Part shown: positions 1-9,592 of the stretch, piece after piece
How the letters are laid out: each line of letters begins with the position of its first letter
How positions within the stretch are numbered: position 1 is the stretch's first letter
DNA from: Methylotenera versatilis 7
GTDB lineage: Bacteria > Pseudomonadota > Gammaproteobacteria > Burkholderiales > Methylophilaceae
Direction of reading: 5' to 3'
Length of the DNA stretch: 64,000 nt
Assembly (NCBI RefSeq): GCF_000799165.1
Contig: NZ_JUGF01000001.1
Location: forward strand, 372,001-436,000
The notes under the pieces: model-generated
The model's database searches: none
What the model saw: the letters and a program-made list of their open reading frames with translations, nothing else
Told to the model about the DNA's origin: nothing
Made by a program: the position numbers and the translations under genes

Positions 1-1
1 A

Positions 2-1159
2 AATATCATTCAGAGTAAACGCGCTGATGAAGATATATTTTTAAATACGGTTTGGACTTTTCAAGTACTGAGGGGCTTATTTATATGGGTAATTTCGGTT
101 TTAGTCTCAATTGGTATTTATTTTGCACAGACTTTTCATTTGGTCGCTGCAAGTACAGTTTATGCAGAACCATTGTTGCCGATCATTATTCCTGTTGCCA
201 CTCTCGCGGTTGTTATCAGTGCTTTTGAGCCAACATGGACATCACTAGCCAGTAGAAATTTAAATCAAGCCAAGCTGGTTAAAATTGAGCTAATTAGCCA
301 AGTGCTGGGCATACTGCTAATGGTTTTAATTGCTTTTTATAATAAATCTATTTGGGCTTTAGTTGCCGGCGCTTTGACAACTAGCTTGGTACATGCCGTT
401 ATCGTTAATTTTCTTGTGGTTGAAAAGCGAAATCATTTTCACATTGATAAAGAAGCGTTAAGTGAAATTTTCCATTTTGGTAAATGGGTGTTTTTGTCGT
501 CTATTGTTGGCTTTTTAATTAACAATGGCGATAGGCTTTTATTAGGTGGTTTAATTTCTACTACCGAATTGGGTGTATTCAGTATTGCTGTGTTTATTGT
601 TGGGGCAATTTCAATGGTTGTATCTAGGTTGCTGAGCAATGTGGCCTACCCAGCATTGAGTGAAACCGCCAGAAACAAACCAGAAGACTTAAATCGTGTT
701 TACTATCGCTTCAGAATTCCTTTTGATGCGGTAGTTTTATTTTTAGCTGGGTTTTTCCTGCTAACTGGTCAAACTATCATCGATTTTTTATACGACTCAC
801 GCTATAGCGAAGCAGGCTGGATGTTGAGCCTGTTAGGGTTAAGTTTAGTGTCATTAAGATACAACTTAACAGATCAGTGTTTTTTAGCGTTAGGTAAACC
901 TAAGTTAATGACTTATTTAATTGTAATTAGAACAACTTTCATGTTTGTTCTATTGCCAATCGCCTTTAGATATTATGGTTTGCATGGTGCTGTGTGGGTG
1001 ATTGTCCTGAGTAATTTCTCCAGCTTTCCTCTGGCTATTTATTATAAAAAAATGCACCACCTTTGGGATGTTAAAAAAGAACTCATTACCTTGCCGATTA
1101 TTTTTGCAGGACTATTGTGCGGGCTGATTTTTAACAAGCTAGTAAGTCTGCTATTTTGA
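2..1159 (+). CDS. Oligosaccharide/polysaccharide flippase (Wzx-like), 5' end outside window
   Basis: The frame is open from base 2, so the gene begins before the window and only its C-terminal part (about 385 residues) is seen. The protein is a run of hydrophobic segments with short loops, typical of the MATE-superfamily polysaccharide flippases that move lipid-linked sugar repeat units across the inner membrane. A family-like stretch (GKWVFLSSIVGFLINNGDR, near 475-535) lies before a central pair of membrane helices. It is the first of a + strand series of glycosyltransferase genes, which fits a Wzx role in exopolysaccharide assembly. A TTG at 140 could be mistaken for a start, but the reading frame upstream of it is coding-like. 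Family is fairly sure; substrate is unknown. Confidence 0.85.
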   Translation, partial: NIIQSKRADEDIFLNTVWTFQVLRGLFIWVISVLVSIGIYFAQTFHLVAASTVYAEPLLPIIIPVATLAVVISAFEPTWTSLASRNLNQAKLVKIELISQVLGILLMVLIAFYNKSIWALVAGALTTSLVHAVIVNFLVVEKRNHFHIDKEALSEIFHFGKWVFLSSIVGFLINNGDRLLLGGLISTTELGVFSIAVFIVGAISMVVSRLLSNVAYPALSETARNKPEDLNRVYYRFRIPFDAVVLFLAGFFLLTGQTIIDFLYDSRYSEAGWMLSLLGLSLVSLRYNLTDQCFLALGKPKLMTYLIVIRTTFMFVLLPIAFRYYGLHGAVWVIVLSNFSSFPLAIYYKKMHHLWDVKKELITLPIIFAGLLCGLIFNKLVSLLF

Positions 1160-1315
1160 GATTAAGCATTGCTTAACATAGCAATTGTCTGAATGGGCTA
1201 TTGTTATTTGGCTTAACCTATTATAAATTTTGGCCTGTATGCTTCAATTGATTTTTCATGCATAAATAGCTTTATTTAAACTCTTAAAATAATTCAATAC
1301 TAAAAATACGCATAC

Positions 1316-2398
1316 ATGAAGATCACATTTTTATCAGTTTCACTCAATATGGGTGGTGGCATAAAAGTTATGGCAATCTACGCCCAATATTTGATTAGCC
1401 AAGGTCATGAGGTCAACATCGTATCTACGCCGATACAAAGTAAACCGACATTGATCACTCGCCTTAAAAATCTATTGCGATTCAAATTCTTTTATCCCAC
1501 CACGCAAAAATCACATTTTGATGGCTTGAATATTCATAACCACATAATTGACGCCTTTAGGCCGATCGTGGATTCTGATGTACCGGACGCTGATATTGTC
1601 ATTGCTACATGGTGGGAAACAGCAGAATGGCTGGAAAAATTGTCCTTATCTAAAGGAAAGAAAGTATATTTTATTCAAGGGCATGAAATTTTTGATTTCA
1701 TCCCAAAACAAAGAGCAATCGCAACCTATCAATCTAATGCACATAAAATTGTCGTATCAAAATGGCTTAAAGATATCCTAGAAAGTGAATATCAAAGTAA
1801 GTATTTAGAGTTGGTGCCTAATGCAATTGACCACAATGTTTTTTATCCTATCCAGCGTAAAAAAAGTTTAATTCCTACCATAGGTTTTCTTGCCAATAGT
1901 GGGCATGTTAAAGGATTGGATGTTGCCTTAAGTGTGGTGAGAGAATTAAAAAAAGACTATCCAGCACTTAAAGTTCTTACTTTTGGGTCGAGTAAATTAA
2001 AAAATATACCATTTGACGCATACGATATCGAGTTCCATTTATTACCAACTCAAGACGAAATCAGGGAAATCTACACGCGTTGTGATGTTTGGCTGGCGCC
2101 AAGCCGTTCAGAAGGTTTTAATCTAACCGCTATGGAAGCCATGGCATGTGGTACGCCGGTAGTTTCAACCAAAACGGGTTGGCCAGTTGAGGCTGTTGTG
2201 CCTTACAAAAACGGCATATTAACTGAAATAGATGATATTAATGCGTTGCTAGCTGGCGTTAAGTGGTTTTTAAGTCAACCCAATACAGCATGGTTAGAGT
2301 GTTCAAATCACGCAGTGGCGGCTACAGAAGGCTATTCGTGGGAGAAGTCAGCTGCGCAGTTTGAATCGGCATTATTAAAGCTTTGTAATTCTGATTAA
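1316..2398 (+). CDS. Glycosyltransferase family 4 (GT-B fold)
   Basis: A 360-residue cytoplasmic retaining glycosyltransferase, probably adding one sugar to the exopolysaccharide repeat unit. The N-terminus has the glycine-rich first GT-B motif (NMGGGIKVMAIYAQYL, residues about 11-26). The C-terminal half carries the nucleotide-sugar-binding E-x7-E region (SEGFNLTAMEAMACGTPVVS, residues about 264-283). It is separated from the flippase by about 155 bases of AT-rich DNA, so it may have its own promoter. ATG start. Donor and acceptor sugars cannot be read from sequence. Confidence 0.88.
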   Translation: MKITFLSVSLNMGGGIKVMAIYAQYLISQGHEVNIVSTPIQSKPTLITRLKNLLRFKFFYPTTQKSHFDGLNIHNHIIDAFRPIVDSDVPDADIVIATWWETAEWLEKLSLSKGKKVYFIQGHEIFDFIPKQRAIATYQSNAHKIVVSKWLKDILESEYQSKYLELVPNAIDHNVFYPIQRKKSLIPTIGFLANSGHVKGLDVALSVVRELKKDYPALKVLTFGSSKLKNIPFDAYDIEFHLLPTQDEIREIYTRCDVWLAPSRSEGFNLTAMEAMACGTPVVSTKTGWPVEAVVPYKNGILTEIDDINALLAGVKWFLSQPNTAWLECSNHAVAATEGYSWEKSAAQFESALLKLCNSD

Positions 2399-2456
2399 TT
2401 TATATCTTTGGGAATACCTCCCAATTTTTACTAAATAAGAGAGTGTTAAGGCAGCT

Positions 2457-3524
2457 ATGATAAATAAACTTTTTCATAAAGTTAGAAGGAATTTAGATAA
2501 ACGTAAATACGAAGTAGATTTTAAGTATTCAAAAAGCAAAAATAAAACTGCTGCGGAAAGAAATATTGTGTTCTGTGTGCCAAGCGTTTCATATCCAGTT
2601 GGAGGTATTATTGTTACGCATAATTATTCTGAATATATCGAGCTTAATAAATTGGGCAATTTTAACTCTTCAATATTGCATCCTTATAATCCAGCATTTA
2701 ACCCCAAAATTTTTAATTCTAAGGTGACCTATAAAAGAAATAACTCATTTGATCCAAAGACTGACTTTGTCGTACTTCCAGAACTTTATGCTGCTAGGCA
2801 TGCGCCAGTATTGGCAAAGATAGGTGTTCCTTATGCGATTAACGTACTTAATGGTTATTTGATGGACTTTGAAAGAGCTCAATTTAAGAGAAGTTACTCT
2901 CAGATAGATTTTGCGTATAAACATGCTTCAATTATTTGTGGCATCTCGGATGACACTATAGAGAATATAAATTTTGTATTTCCAGAGCATGAAAATAAAG
3001 TCATTAAATCTACTTACATAATTGATAAGGCGATTTTTAAAAGCTGGGATCAAAAGCCAAACATTATTTCTTATATGCCAAGAAAATTGGCAAAGCATAC
3101 AGAGCTGATGTTGTTTATGATAAATAAAAAATTACCTAGTGGTTGGATATTAAAACCCATAGACGGTGTAAGTGAGGACGAGGTTTATAAAATATTAACT
3201 GACACCAAAATATTTTTATCTTTCAGTGAGCTTGAAGGACTTGCCATGCCCCCAGTGATGGCAGCTTTATCTGGAGCACACGTAATAGGGTATACAGGAG
3301 AGGGTAACAAAGAGTATTTTAATTTGTCATGCTTTACTGAAGTTAACTGTGGTGATATTAAGAAAATGATATCTGAAACCATGGAAATAGTTAAATTAAT
3401 GGATGATAACGTGTACGAGAATGATTTAAATGCGATTAAGATTTTATCTGATAAATTTTCAAAGCATAATCAATTTAATTTTTTAAATGAATTTGTAGAA
3501 CGAGTGGGCGCAAGTTTTGTTTAG
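2457..3524 (+). CDS. Putative glycosyltransferase (GT4-like), AT-rich
   Basis: A 355-residue protein with weak GT-B character. It has a PVGGIIVTHNYSEYI segment near residues 45-60, resembling the GT-B N-terminal glycine motif, and a SELEGLAMPPVMAALSGA stretch at about 256-273 that corresponds to the donor-binding E-x7-E region of GT4 enzymes. Lys, Asn and Ile are abundant and the gene looks richer in A+T than its neighbours, which suggests acquisition from elsewhere. It lies between two clear glycosyltransferases in the same direction, so a sugar-transfer role in exopolysaccharide synthesis is likely but not proven. Confidence 0.65.
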   Translation: MINKLFHKVRRNLDKRKYEVDFKYSKSKNKTAAERNIVFCVPSVSYPVGGIIVTHNYSEYIELNKLGNFNSSILHPYNPAFNPKIFNSKVTYKRNNSFDPKTDFVVLPELYAARHAPVLAKIGVPYAINVLNGYLMDFERAQFKRSYSQIDFAYKHASIICGISDDTIENINFVFPEHENKVIKSTYIIDKAIFKSWDQKPNIISYMPRKLAKHTELMLFMINKKLPSGWILKPIDGVSEDEVYKILTDTKIFLSFSELEGLAMPPVMAALSGAHVIGYTGEGNKEYFNLSCFTEVNCGDIKKMISETMEIVKLMDDNVYENDLNAIKILSDKFSKHNQFNFLNEFVERVGASFV

Positions 3525-3565
3525 CTTATATTCCATAGTCACTGGATTATATACAAAGGTGGGTT

Positions 3566-4546
3566 GTGAGTAGCATTCCCTCAAGTGTAGGCGTTGTCAT
3601 CATCGGTCGTAATGAAGGACCACGTTTGGCGCGTTGTTTAGAGTCACTAGCCGATTTTATGCCACAGGTGGTTTATGTCGATTCTGCTTCAACGGATAAC
3701 TCCTTAAGCGAAGCGAAAAGCCATGGTGCACATGTCATTTCGCTGGATATGTCGCAAGATTTTACTGCTGCTAGGGCTAGGAACACGGGACTTGACGCAA
3801 TTGTTTCGCTTTTCCCTGAAATAGAATTTGTGCAATTTGTAGATGGTGATTGCATTGTGAATGATCATTGGGTACAAACAGCGGTTGATTTCTTGCGTGG
3901 CAATCCAACTGTTGCGGTAGTTTGTGGTAGAAGGCGAGAGATTTCCCCTCAACTTTCAATTTATAATCGTATGTGTGATCAAGAGTGGAATACACCTGTT
4001 GGGCAAGCAAAAGCCTGTGGTGGAGATGCTTTGATGCGTGTTGACGTGATTAAGTTGGTAGGTGGCTATAAAAATGATTTAATTGCTGGCGAAGAACCTG
4101 AGTTGTGCATACGAATAAGGCAAGCTGGTTATAGCATATGGCGGCTTGAGGCTGAAATGACTTTGCATGATGCGGCAATTACAAAGTTTAGCCAGTGGTG
4201 GAAGCGCACGATGCGTGGCGGATACGCTTATGCCGAAGGTGCATATTTGCATGGTGCTGCACCAGAGTATCACTGGGTTGCCGAATCAAAGCGTGCTTGG
4301 ATTTGGGGAGGTGTTATACCGATCATAGCGTTGATTCTATTTTTTATAAGCTGGAAATTAAGTTTAATCGTGCTATTAACTTATCCTTTGCAAGTCATTA
4401 GATTAACTTTAAAGAATCATCATCGCGGAAATTGGCAAGCAGCCTTTTTTTTAGTTTTAGGTAAGTTTGCAGAGTTGGCAGGGCAATTAAAGTTTTTTAA
4501 AAAACAGTATTTCAATGAGAAAATAAATCTAATTGAATATAAGTAA
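3566..4546 (+). CDS. Glycosyltransferase family 2 with C-terminal membrane segment
   Basis: A 326-residue GT-A inverting glycosyltransferase. The N-terminus shows the GT2 pattern VGVVIIGRNEGPRLARCLES, then VDSASTDNS and a metal-binding VDGDC at about residues 92-96. One or two hydrophobic helices at about 247-275 would anchor it to the inner membrane. The start is GTG, supported by the purine-rich AAAGGTGGG just upstream. Its 3' end overlaps the next gene by 14 bases, so the two are co-translated. Likely adds a sugar in the exopolysaccharide pathway; specificity unknown. Confidence 0.88.
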   Translation: MSSIPSSVGVVIIGRNEGPRLARCLESLADFMPQVVYVDSASTDNSLSEAKSHGAHVISLDMSQDFTAARARNTGLDAIVSLFPEIEFVQFVDGDCIVNDHWVQTAVDFLRGNPTVAVVCGRRREISPQLSIYNRMCDQEWNTPVGQAKACGGDALMRVDVIKLVGGYKNDLIAGEEPELCIRIRQAGYSIWRLEAEMTLHDAAITKFSQWWKRTMRGGYAYAEGAYLHGAAPEYHWVAESKRAWIWGGVIPIIALILFFISWKLSLIVLLTYPLQVIRLTLKNHHRGNWQAAFFLVLGKFAELAGQLKFFKKQYFNEKINLIEYK

Positions 4547-5033
4547 ACACATTTCAGATGTCGATCCAGACTGGAGTAGGGAATATAAATCTCTATTTTC
4601 ATGGAATCCTTCTAGGTCTTTGCTCGCCAGTATTCGTAGCTATCAGAAGTATAAAAACTCACCATTATTTTTTTTCGTTAGGAAATTAGCGGTATTGAGG
4701 CACTGCTTTTGGAGCATAGTAACTGGGGCTGACATACCAATTAATAGCAAAATTGGCGGCGGTTTAATGATGCCGCATCCCAATGGTATTGTTATACATC
4801 CAAATGCAGTTATAGGACCTAATTGCCTTATTTTCCAGCAGGTTACAATCGGAACGATAGATGGTTCTACTGAGCCAGTTATTGAAGGGCATGTCGATAT
4901 TGGCGCTGGTGCTAAAATTTTGGGCAGTGTTAGGGTTGGTGCCCATGCAAGAATTGGTGCGAATGCAGTCGTTTTAATTGATGTACCTGCTGGAAGAACT
5001 GCTGTCGGTATTCCGGCTAGGATTAAGAGTTGA
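4533..5033 (+). CDS. Serine acetyltransferase-like hexapeptide O-acetyltransferase
   Basis: A 166-residue left-handed beta-helix acetyltransferase related to CysE but much shorter (CysE is about 270 residues). It keeps a short N-terminal helical part with a DPDWSREYKSLFSWNPSRS pattern. Hexapeptide repeats run from about residue 76 to the end, including HPNGIVIHPNAVIGPNC, GHVDIGAGAKI and ARIGANAVV. In an exopolysaccharide operon this shape usually means sugar O-acetylation rather than cysteine synthesis. The start is TTG inside the end of the preceding gene. A second gene of the same kind lies at 10556-11065. Confidence 0.82.
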   Translation: MNISKHISDVDPDWSREYKSLFSWNPSRSLLASIRSYQKYKNSPLFFFVRKLAVLRHCFWSIVTGADIPINSKIGGGLMMPHPNGIVIHPNAVIGPNCLIFQQVTIGTIDGSTEPVIEGHVDIGAGAKILGSVRVGAHARIGANAVVLIDVPAGRTAVGIPARIKS

Positions 5034-5043
5034 GTAAAGTAAG

Positions 5044-6174
5044 ATGAAAATCAAGGCATACTATCCAAATTATTTTCTTGACGCAGGTATTGCGGGTGCG
5101 GCCTATCATATTCTTAAGGGCATGCAGTCACCAAACAATCAAATCCAACTAATGGGAATTGCATCCATACCAGCCTTTAATGACGATTTTTATAAAAATG
5201 CGATTCCCCATTGGGCTAAATCGATTGTTTATAAAGCTTTACCTCCTAAAACTATATTAAATTTGGCTGAAACAATATTTCGCAGGACTTTAAAGCAGGG
5301 CGATATTGCATATTTATGGCCTAATATTTCGCTGGATACGTATAGGCGCTTAAAAGATCGAGGCTGTATTATTGTTCATGAATGCGTTAATACACATCAA
5401 ATGAGTAGCAAGGTGATATTAGATAATGCGTACAAACAGCTTAACCTGCCAATCACGCACGATGTGACGCCTGAAGAAGTAGCGATAGAGTCAGCTAAAT
5501 TGGAGTTGGTAGACTATGTTTACAGTTGCAGTCCGTTGGTGACGGAATCTATGTTGAATAATGGCATTCCCGAACAGAAAATATTGCAAACTTCTTATGG
5601 GTTAAGCGATAAAGCGATTGTGGAGGGAGCATATTCTAAGAAGCAAACTCAGTATAATCAGCCAGTTTTTATTTTTGTCGGCAGTATCAGTGTACGCAAA
5701 GGAGTGCATTTATTACTGGATTATTGGGTCAAAGCCAAACTAAATGCTAAGTTGCAATTGGTAGGCACTATTGAACCGGCTATTAAAACATTGGTTGAAA
5801 AATACATCGGTCAAGATAATATTGAACACATTCCTTATACCAATGATTTGGCCAGTGTTTATAAAAATGCAGATGTGTTTGTTTTACCTAGTTTAGAAGA
5901 AGGTAGCCCACTGGTTACTTATATGGCTTTTGGTGCTGGGTTACCGCTGCTAGTCAGCCCAATGGGCGGTGGCGGTGTCGTGACTAATGGCGTTGAGGGT
6001 ATAGTTCTTGATCCATACGATGCAGATGCATGGGTTGAGCATTTACAAAGATTAACTGAAGATGTGCAATTGCGTGAGAAATTAGCAGTAAAATCAAAAT
6101 TAAAAGCCCCTTATTATCTATGGGATGAAGTAGCTAAAAGACGACTTAACCTATTAACAGAAGCAACCAGTTAA
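5044..6174 (+). CDS. Glycosyltransferase family 4
   Basis: A 376-residue GT-B glycosyltransferase. The C-terminal domain begins with PVFIFVGSISVRKGVHLLLD (about residues 205-225), the usual hinge motif of GT4 enzymes, and continues to DVFVLPSLEEGSPLVTYMAF (about 277-297) with the conserved acidic residues of the donor site. It starts 10 bases after the acetyltransferase and is followed 18 bases later by an epimerase, so it sits in the middle of the exopolysaccharide operon. Sugar specificity is unknown. Confidence 0.88.
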   Translation: MKIKAYYPNYFLDAGIAGAAYHILKGMQSPNNQIQLMGIASIPAFNDDFYKNAIPHWAKSIVYKALPPKTILNLAETIFRRTLKQGDIAYLWPNISLDTYRRLKDRGCIIVHECVNTHQMSSKVILDNAYKQLNLPITHDVTPEEVAIESAKLELVDYVYSCSPLVTESMLNNGIPEQKILQTSYGLSDKAIVEGAYSKKQTQYNQPVFIFVGSISVRKGVHLLLDYWVKAKLNAKLQLVGTIEPAIKTLVEKYIGQDNIEHIPYTNDLASVYKNADVFVLPSLEEGSPLVTYMAFGAGLPLLVSPMGGGGVVTNGVEGIVLDPYDADAWVEHLQRLTEDVQLREKLAVKSKLKAPYYLWDEVAKRRLNLLTEATS

Positions 6175-6192
6175 CCGAGACAGTTAATCAAT

Positions 6193-7104
6193 ATGAGAGT
6201 GTTAGTATTAGGTGGAAATGGGTTTTTAGGCTCGCATATTGTGGATGAGCTGCTATTACACAACCATGAAGTCAGTATTTTTGATCGTTTCGTGAACAAA
6301 GATTACAAGCCAGTCGAGAATGTTCATTATTATTGGGGTGATTTCTCGGACTCCATGCTAATGGCAGAGGCGTTAGAGACTGTTGATTTGGTCATACATT
6401 GCATCAGTACAACTGTACCTAGTACTTCGAATCGTAATCCAACTTTAGATATTCAGCAAAATTTAATCACGACAGTGAACTTGCTTGAGTCAATGACCAG
6501 TGCTGGAGTAAAAAGATTAATCTATCTGTCTTCCGGCGGGACTGTTTATGGGTCGCCCAAACAACTGCCTGTTAACGAAGAGCATCCTTTAAATCCAATC
6601 TGCTCGTATGGTGTAGTTAAAGTGGCTATCGAAAATTATATTGGTATGTTCAAGGCCTTGTATGGATTACAGCCGATTATTTTAAGGCCATCTAATCCTT
6701 ATGGTGAGCGCCAGGGACATGCTGGTGTGCAGGGTGCATTAAGTACTTTTGTAAATAACACGTTATCCAATAAACCAATCACGATTTGGGGTGATGGTGA
6801 GATACGGCGCGGCTATATCTATGTTAAAGATATGGCGGTGTTGTGTAGATTAGCAGCGGATTCCACTGCTGAAGGAATTTATAATGTGTGTAGCGGTACA
6901 AGTCACTCCTTAAATGAGTTGTTAGCATTAACACAGTCAATAACAGGCATTAAACCCAATGTCACATATCAGCCTGCTAGAGCATTTGATGTCAAAAATA
7001 TCGTGTTAGATATCAGCAAAGCAAAGCAAACTTTTAATTGGACTCCAAAATTTACGGTTGAAGAGGGCGTTACTGCATTTTATAAAAGTTTGACTAAAAA
7101 TTAA
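6193..7104 (+). CDS. NAD-dependent sugar epimerase/dehydratase (extended SDR)
   Basis: A 303-residue extended short-chain dehydrogenase. It shows the NAD-binding Rossmann motif GGNGFLG at residues 7-13, the active-site serine region SSGGTVYG at about 113-120 and the catalytic YGVVK (Tyr about 139, Lys about 143). This family interconverts UDP-sugars (for example UDP-glucose 4-epimerase). Here it probably makes a nucleotide-sugar donor for the surrounding glycosyltransferases. Which epimer is made cannot be told from the sequence. Confidence 0.88.
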   Translation: MRVLVLGGNGFLGSHIVDELLLHNHEVSIFDRFVNKDYKPVENVHYYWGDFSDSMLMAEALETVDLVIHCISTTVPSTSNRNPTLDIQQNLITTVNLLESMTSAGVKRLIYLSSGGTVYGSPKQLPVNEEHPLNPICSYGVVKVAIENYIGMFKALYGLQPIILRPSNPYGERQGHAGVQGALSTFVNNTLSNKPITIWGDGEIRRGYIYVKDMAVLCRLAADSTAEGIYNVCSGTSHSLNELLALTQSITGIKPNVTYQPARAFDVKNIVLDISKAKQTFNWTPKFTVEEGVTAFYKSLTKN

Positions 7105-7112
7105 TTTCAATC

Positions 7113-8309
7113 ATGCGCGTTACTTATATTATTAATCAGTATCCCAAAGTTAGTCATACCTTTATCCGTCGTGAGATTTTAGCGCTAGAGCGTTTAGGCA
7201 TTGAAGTGCAGCGTATCGCAATGCGCGGTTGGGATGAAAAGCAAATTGATATAGATGACATCAATGAGCAAGTAAAAACCCAATATGTCTTAAAAGATGG
7301 CGCTTTTCTACTGCTATTTTCTGCTTTAAAAGTATGGTTAACCAAACCGTTTGCTTTTATCACAGCTTTAAAATTAGCCGTTAAAATGAGTTTTAAAGCA
7401 GACAGACCATTGATTTACCATCTGATTTATTTGCTTGAAGCTTGCCAAGCGCTTAGCTGGTCTCAACAATTTAAGTCAACGCATATTCATGCACATTTCG
7501 GCACTAATCCCAGCGAAGTTGCTATGTTGATGAGTGTGCTTGGCAATGTGCCTTATAGTTTTACGGTGCATGGGCCAGAAGAGTTTGATAGGCCGCAGTT
7601 TCTGAAAGTCTCTGAAAAAATCCATCGATCAAAATTTGTCGTCGCGATTTCGTCTTTCGGTAAAAGCCAGTTACAGCGCTGGGTAGATTTTTCACAGTGG
7701 CAAAAAATAAAAATTGTGCATTGCGGTCTGGAATCGAGTTTTTATCAAGTGGATAGCACTGCGTTACCTGTAAAACCAAAACTTGTCTGTGTAGGACGTT
7801 TATGTGAGCAAAAAGGACAGCTTTTATTAATAGAAGCTGCCAAGAAATTGGCAGATGCAAATGTAGATTTCGAGTTGGTATTAGCTGGTGATGGTGAAAT
7901 GCGACAGCAAGTTGAAGTATTAATTTCGCAATATGCCTTGCAAGATCGCGTGACAATTACAGGCTGGATTAGCAGTGAGGCCGTTAGGCAGCATATTTTA
8001 AATTCGCAAGTGCTTGTATTGCCTAGTTTCGCTGAGGGTTTGCCAGTAGTTATTATGGAAGCCATGTCACTTAAACGCCCGGTCATTTCGACCTATATTG
8101 CTGGCATTCCTGAGCTCATCAAACATGGTGAAAATGGCTGGTTATGCGTTGCGGGCGATGTTGAGGATTTAAGCCAAACGATTCAGCACGCTTTATCGAC
8201 ACCTCTGGAAAAATTGCAGGAAATGGGCTCTGCGGCCTATGCCAGTGTTATCGCCAGACACAATGTCGATGTTGAAGCGGCAAAACTTGCAAGCCATTTT
8301 AGACAGTAG
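7113..8309 (+). CDS. Glycosyltransferase family 4, exopolysaccharide type
   Basis: A 398-residue GT-B glycosyltransferase. Visible motifs are HIHAHFGTNPSEVAML (about 128-143), FTVHGPEEFD (about 150-159), LVCVGRLCEQKGQLLL at the start of the donor-binding domain (about 224-240) and SFAEGLPVVIMEAMS (about 305-319). The combination resembles colanic-acid-type and EPS-type GT4 enzymes. It follows the epimerase by 8 bases and precedes a family 2 enzyme by 12 bases, consistent with one transcript. Confidence 0.9.
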   Translation: MRVTYIINQYPKVSHTFIRREILALERLGIEVQRIAMRGWDEKQIDIDDINEQVKTQYVLKDGAFLLLFSALKVWLTKPFAFITALKLAVKMSFKADRPLIYHLIYLLEACQALSWSQQFKSTHIHAHFGTNPSEVAMLMSVLGNVPYSFTVHGPEEFDRPQFLKVSEKIHRSKFVVAISSFGKSQLQRWVDFSQWQKIKIVHCGLESSFYQVDSTALPVKPKLVCVGRLCEQKGQLLLIEAAKKLADANVDFELVLAGDGEMRQQVEVLISQYALQDRVTITGWISSEAVRQHILNSQVLVLPSFAEGLPVVIMEAMSLKRPVISTYIAGIPELIKHGENGWLCVAGDVEDLSQTIQHALSTPLEKLQEMGSAAYASVIARHNVDVEAAKLASHFRQ

Positions 8310-8321
8310 TTCAGTATAAAA

Positions 8322-9506
8322 ATGATCATTTTACAATTGATATTGCTGGCGATAATTGCTGTTTTAGCGATACCCGTATTTGTTTTGTTGCTGCAGGTTT
8401 TAGCATCGTTATTTTGGCTGAAACGTAGCGATCTAATTGAATCTACAAATGGCAATTATTCAGTTGCCGTTATTATCCCAGCACACAATGAGTCCGTCGG
8501 AATTTTGGCTACAATACAGTCTGTGTTGCCGCAATTAAAAAATCAGGATCGTTTGATTGTGGTGGCAGATAACTGTACGGACGATACCGCGAAAGTAGCT
8601 GGCGACTTGGGCGCTACAGTTGTTGTGCGTGAAAACAAAACGTTACGCGGCAAAGGTTACGCGCTAGATTCTGGCTTGCAGTCACTTAAAAATAACCCAC
8701 CACAAGTCGTGATTATTATTGATGCAGATTGTACGATTTCTGAGAGTGGTATCTCTGCATTGTCAGAGGCTTGCATGACCCATCAACGACCCGTACAGGC
8801 TCTGGATTTAATGATGTCGCCTGCAAATGCTAGTCTAAAAACCAAGATAGCTGAATTTGCATGGGTGGTTAAAAATCAAGTACGCCCACTTGGGTTTAAA
8901 TCGTTAGGATTACCGTGCCAGTTAATGGGTACAGGCATGGCGTTTATATGGGATGACATTGCGCATGTGCATCTAGCGAGCGGCCATATCGCAGAAGACA
9001 TGAAACTAGGTATTGATTTGTGTCGAGCAAAAAAGCCGCCGTTCTTTTTCCCGTATGCGTGTGTCAAAAGCTTTTTTCCTGTAACACAGGAAGCGGCAAG
9101 AAATCAGCGCGCACGTTGGGAGCATGGGCATTTAAGTGTGATATTAAGTGATGCGCCAGCTTTGTTTCTTGAGGCGATTAAAACCAGAAATCTGCAGATG
9201 TTGGGTATGGCTTTTGATTTAATCGTGCCACCATTGGCAGTGCTTACTTTGATGATTACTTTAATATTTGCGATTAGCATAGGCATCCATCAAATTGCGC
9301 CTATCAACACTGTGTTAATAGGCGCCAGCTTACTTCTACTGGCATTAACAAGTGCTATATTTATTTCTTGGACTTTTTTCGGTCGTCGAATTATTAGTTT
9401 TAAGCAGCTTTGTTACGCGCCAATCTACGCTTTTATTAAAATACCGTTATATATAAAGTTTTTTATCAATCGCCAAGTTGAATGGGTGCGCGCTAAGCGA
9501 GATTAA
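8322..9506 (+). CDS. Membrane glycosyltransferase family 2 (processive-type)
   Basis: A 394-residue GT2 enzyme with an N-terminal membrane helix (about residues 2-27) and a C-terminal group of helices (about 290-350). The catalytic part has VVADNCTDD (about 79-87), IDADCT (about 136-141) and a QRARW signature (about 263-267), like the QxxRW motif of cellulose- and poly-GlcNAc-synthase-like enzymes. That motif is associated with processive or lipid-linked transfer at the inner membrane. It is part of the exopolysaccharide operon. Product and polymer length are unknown. Confidence 0.85.
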   Translation: MIILQLILLAIIAVLAIPVFVLLLQVLASLFWLKRSDLIESTNGNYSVAVIIPAHNESVGILATIQSVLPQLKNQDRLIVVADNCTDDTAKVAGDLGATVVVRENKTLRGKGYALDSGLQSLKNNPPQVVIIIDADCTISESGISALSEACMTHQRPVQALDLMMSPANASLKTKIAEFAWVVKNQVRPLGFKSLGLPCQLMGTGMAFIWDDIAHVHLASGHIAEDMKLGIDLCRAKKPPFFFPYACVKSFFPVTQEAARNQRARWEHGHLSVILSDAPALFLEAIKTRNLQMLGMAFDLIVPPLAVLTLMITLIFAISIGIHQIAPINTVLIGASLLLLALTSAIFISWTFFGRRIISFKQLCYAPIYAFIKIPLYIKFFINRQVEWVRAKRD

Positions 9507-9592
9507 ATTTATTCGCTGGGAATATTAATTGGCATACTAAGTGCTTATTATAATCTTTAGCAAAGTTAAGCATTAACTTAAGGTTCAATCGT

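Noticed and set aside
4533-5033. A cysteine-biosynthesis serine acetyltransferase (cysE)
   Set aside because: It lacks the N-terminal domain of CysE and lies in an exopolysaccharide operon; sugar O-acetylation is more likely.
7561-7956. A 131-codon open frame on the - strand inside a glycosyltransferase
   Set aside because: The + strand gene shows full GT4 motifs across this stretch; the - strand frame has no start context or motif.
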